Below, one piece after another: positions 62,126-64,000 of a stretch of 64,000 nucleotides of DNA. Source of the stretch: Rhodobacter sp. NTK016B (GTDB lineage Bacteria; Pseudomonadota; Alphaproteobacteria; Rhodobacterales; Rhodobacteraceae); the NCBI RefSeq assembly GCF_017303295.1, contig NZ_JAFKOK010000012.1, positions 62,001-126,000 on the forward strand, given 5' to 3'. Numbering within the stretch: position 1 is the stretch's first letter; every line of letters begins with the position of its first letter. The position numbers were made by a program, and so were the translations under genes. The notes beneath the pieces were generated by a model, which worked only from the letters and a program-made list of their open reading frames with translations, did no database searches and was not told the DNA's origin.

Positions 62126-63408
62126 TCTGGGCTGCTCCCGTTCTCGGTGCCGTGCTGCTTGCCTCGGGGCTGGCGATTGCCTATGTCATCGGCGCCTCGG
62201 CGGTGGTGGCCTTCTTCGCCACCGGGCAAGAGCGCTATCTCGCCATCCTGCCGCAGCAGATATTCTCGAAAATCGACGTCTTCGCGCTGATGGCGATGCC
62301 GCTGTTCATTCTGGCGGGCGAGATCATGAACCGGGGCGGCGTCACGCGGGTTCTGATCCGGCTGGCCATGGCGCTGGTGGGGCGTCTGCCGGGCGGGCTG
62401 GGCCATGTGAACGTGATGACCTCGGTGTTCTTCGCGGGCATTTCGGGCTCGGCCGTGGCCGACAGCGCGGCGGTGTCGAACACGCTGGTTCCGGCCATGC
62501 GCGAGCAGGGCTACACGCTGACCTATGCAGGCGCGATCACGGCGGCTTCGTCGATCATCGGCCCGATCGTGCCGCCGTCGATCGTGATGATCTTCTACGG
62601 CGCGCTGATGAATACCTCGGTCACCGCGCTGTTTATCGCGGGGATCGTGCCGGGGTTGTTGCTGGCCGTCGCGCTGATGCTCACCAACAGCTATTTCGCG
62701 TGGCGCGATGGCCATCCGCGCGCGGCCAAGGGCGAGTTGCCGGCATTTTTCCCGACCTTTCTGAACGCTTTGCCCGCGCTGTGTATCCCCGGCATCATTC
62801 TGGGCGGTATCGTGTTCGGCCTGATGACCCCGACCGAAGCCGCCGCCGTCGCCGTGGTTGCCGCCGCGCTGGCAGGCATGGCGTACGAGCGCATGACCAT
62901 CGCGGCGCTGCTCGAAGCGCTCAAGCGCACGGCCATGCTGTCGGGTTCGATCTTCATGCTGATCTCGGCGGTGTCGGCGCTGGGCTATCTGGGCGCGCTT
63001 GAACGTCTGCCCGAGGCCATCGCCGACATGGTCACCGGCGCGGGGCTTGGCCCGGTCGAGTATATGCTGCTGCTGAACGTGGTTTTCCTTGTCGCGGGGA
63101 TGGTTCTCGACACGCCCGTAGCGCTGGCGCTTCTGGTGCCGCTGCTGGCGCCCGTCGCGCTGGAACAGGGCGCGGACCCGGTCCATCTGGGCATCGTCTT
63201 GTGCTTCAACCTGACGCTGGGTCTGCTGACCCCGCCGCTGGGGGGCTGCCTGATCATCGTCAGCACCGTGACCGGCATCAATTACTGGCGTCTTGCGCGC
63301 GCGGTCTTCCCGTTTCTCGTGGTCGAGATCGCCGTTCTGGGCGTGCTGATCTGGCTGCCCGAGGTGACGCTGTGGCTGCCAAGGATGCTGGGCTTCATCG
63401 GGACTTAG
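62122..63408 (+). CDS. TRAP transporter large permease (DctM/SiaM type)
   Basis: 428 aa, about 12 hydrophobic segments. Features include AMPLFILAGEIMN, FFAGISGSAVADSAAVSN, IGPIVPPSIVMIFYG and LGLLTPPLGGCL, the DctM family signatures. The start at 62122 overlaps the oxidoreductase stop (ATGA). The small DctQ subunit gene is not between this gene and dctP. Confidence 0.92.
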   Translation: MIWAAPVLGAVLLASGLAIAYVIGASAVVAFFATGQERYLAILPQQIFSKIDVFALMAMPLFILAGEIMNRGGVTRVLIRLAMALVGRLPGGLGHVNVMTSVFFAGISGSAVADSAAVSNTLVPAMREQGYTLTYAGAITAASSIIGPIVPPSIVMIFYGALMNTSVTALFIAGIVPGLLLAVALMLTNSYFAWRDGHPRAAKGELPAFFPTFLNALPALCIPGIILGGIVFGLMTPTEAAAVAVVAAALAGMAYERMTIAALLEALKRTAMLSGSIFMLISAVSALGYLGALERLPEAIADMVTGAGLGPVEYMLLLNVVFLVAGMVLDTPVALALLVPLLAPVALEQGADPVHLGIVLCFNLTLGLLTPPLGGCLIIVSTVTGINYWRLARAVFPFLVVEIAVLGVLIWLPEVTLWLPRMLGFIGT

Positions 63409-63461
63409 GCCCTTAGCCTGCTTTTCAACCAACCAGACAACGACAACATGGAGGAAACACA

Positions 63462-64000
63462 ATGAAAAAGCTGCTGATTACCGCATCGATCCTCGCGGCG
63501 CTCGCCGCCGGGGGCGCGCAGGCGCAGGTGAAGGTCTCGCTCGACAGTCCCGCCGATCTCGACGGCTCGGGCACCTATGTCTGGGCGCATGCCTTCTCGA
63601 CCTATCTCAACGAGCACGGCATCGAGGCCGAGGAATACCAGCGCGGCGCGCTGGGCGGCGATGACGAGGTCTTCGATCAGGTCACGCAAGGTCTTGTCGA
63701 GGTCGCGATGGCGCCGCTCGGCATCACTTCGTCGCTCGACACGCTGATCAACGGTCTGCGTCTGCCCTATTTCTTCAGCGGCATGGAGCAGATCGACCAC
63801 GCGCTTTACGAAAACGGCATGCTCGCGCAGATCAACGAGCCGCTTCTGTCGCATGGCGTGCGCGTCGCGGGCGTCGTGACAGTCGGTCCGGCGGCGGGGA
63901 TCTTCAACACCCGTCACCCCATCGCCTCGATGGAGGATATGTCGGACCTGCGGATGCGGGCGCTCGACGAGGCGCAGATCGAGCTGTTCCAGGCCTGGGG
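63462..64000 (+). CDS. TRAP transporter substrate-binding protein (DctP), 3'-truncated
   Basis: First 179 codons. Signal peptide MKKLLITASILAALAAGGAQA, then the DctP fold (GALGGDDEVFDQVTQGLVEVAMAPLG; LPYFFSGMEQIDHALY; DLRMRALDEAQIELFQAWG). It binds the substrate in the periplasm. RBS GGAGG is at good spacing. The gene continues past the window. Confidence 0.93.
   Translation, partial: MKKLLITASILAALAAGGAQAQVKVSLDSPADLDGSGTYVWAHAFSTYLNEHGIEAEEYQRGALGGDDEVFDQVTQGLVEVAMAPLGITSSLDTLINGLRLPYFFSGMEQIDHALYENGMLAQINEPLLSHGVRVAGVVTVGPAAGIFNTRHPIASMEDMSDLRMRALDEAQIELFQAW

Overview
The window is a gene-dense, high-GC chromosomal segment. It looks like an alphaproteobacterium of the order Rhodobacterales (Rhodobacter/Roseobacter type). 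The evidence is the adjacency of HemD, a Mic60/mitofilin-like protein and HemY, the Rhodobacter-type porins, the TRAP transporter, a GAAC-N7-GAAC (alphaproteobacterial LexA-type) box and the many short hairpins typical of these genomes. I see no insertion sequence, prophage or CRISPR array. The window opens inside boxB and ends inside a TRAP binding-protein gene.

Layout. (1) 1-5.2 kb, minus strand: aerobic benzoyl-CoA (box) pathway, in transcription order benzoate-CoA ligase, alpha/beta hydrolase, DUF309 protein, boxC, boxB. Its promoter region carries TGCA repeats, and an inverted REP-like pair sits between boxC and boxB. (2) 5.5-12.6 kb: a PNPOx-fold protein, then a tightly overlapping minus-strand operon of the bacterial Lhr/ligase DNA-repair module (exonuclease, ATP-dependent ligase, Lhr-type helicase, PdeM) that runs on into a BrkB/YihY membrane protein. 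(3) 12.7-17.4 kb, plus strand: a zinc-binding peptidase, a deaminase, and an arsenic operon made of an ArsR-ArsC fusion, a GAPDH and the ArsJ effluxer. (4) 17.3-19.4 kb, minus strand: a two-gene putative DNA-repair pair (DUF4130 protein and radical SAM protein) behind a LexA-type box.

(5) 19.5-31.7 kb: a hydrolase, a DsbA-like oxidoreductase, tRNA-Thr(CGT), HemY, Mic60-like, HemD, TsaD, YciI, EVE, DUF1761, a PhnZ-like HD protein, a TspO-like protein, a ketopantoate-reductase-like protein and AhcY. (6) 32-45.8 kb: a LysR regulator, an Fsr-like MFS pump, TamA-TamB (outer-membrane assembly), a GST, HolA-LptE-LeuS and a DUF3576 lipoprotein. (7) 46.3-49 kb: two tandem porins and a small exported protein. 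(8) 49-53.5 kb: YggS, an L,D-transpeptidase, GTP cyclohydrolase II with an unusual N-terminus, a CenR-like response regulator, two candidate small RNAs and ExoIII.

(9) 53.5-57 kb: an ectoine-hydrolase-like protein, an AsnC/Lrp regulator and an aldehyde dehydrogenase, with a near-perfect operator between the divergent genes. (10) 57-60.2 kb: tiny exported peptides, then a structured leader upstream of a SulP transporter and a double-domain universal stress protein. (11) 60.2-64 kb: an XRE-cupin regulator divergent from an FAD amine/amino-acid oxidase and TRAP genes, with 16-bp operator-like repeats between them.

The most interesting items are the tandem sRNA candidates that share an anti-Shine-Dalgarno linker (52.3-52.6 kb), the structured sulP leader (57.66-57.86 kb), the LexA-type box before the radical SAM pair (19.46 kb), and the ArsR-ArsC fusion whose ArsR half has no cysteine.
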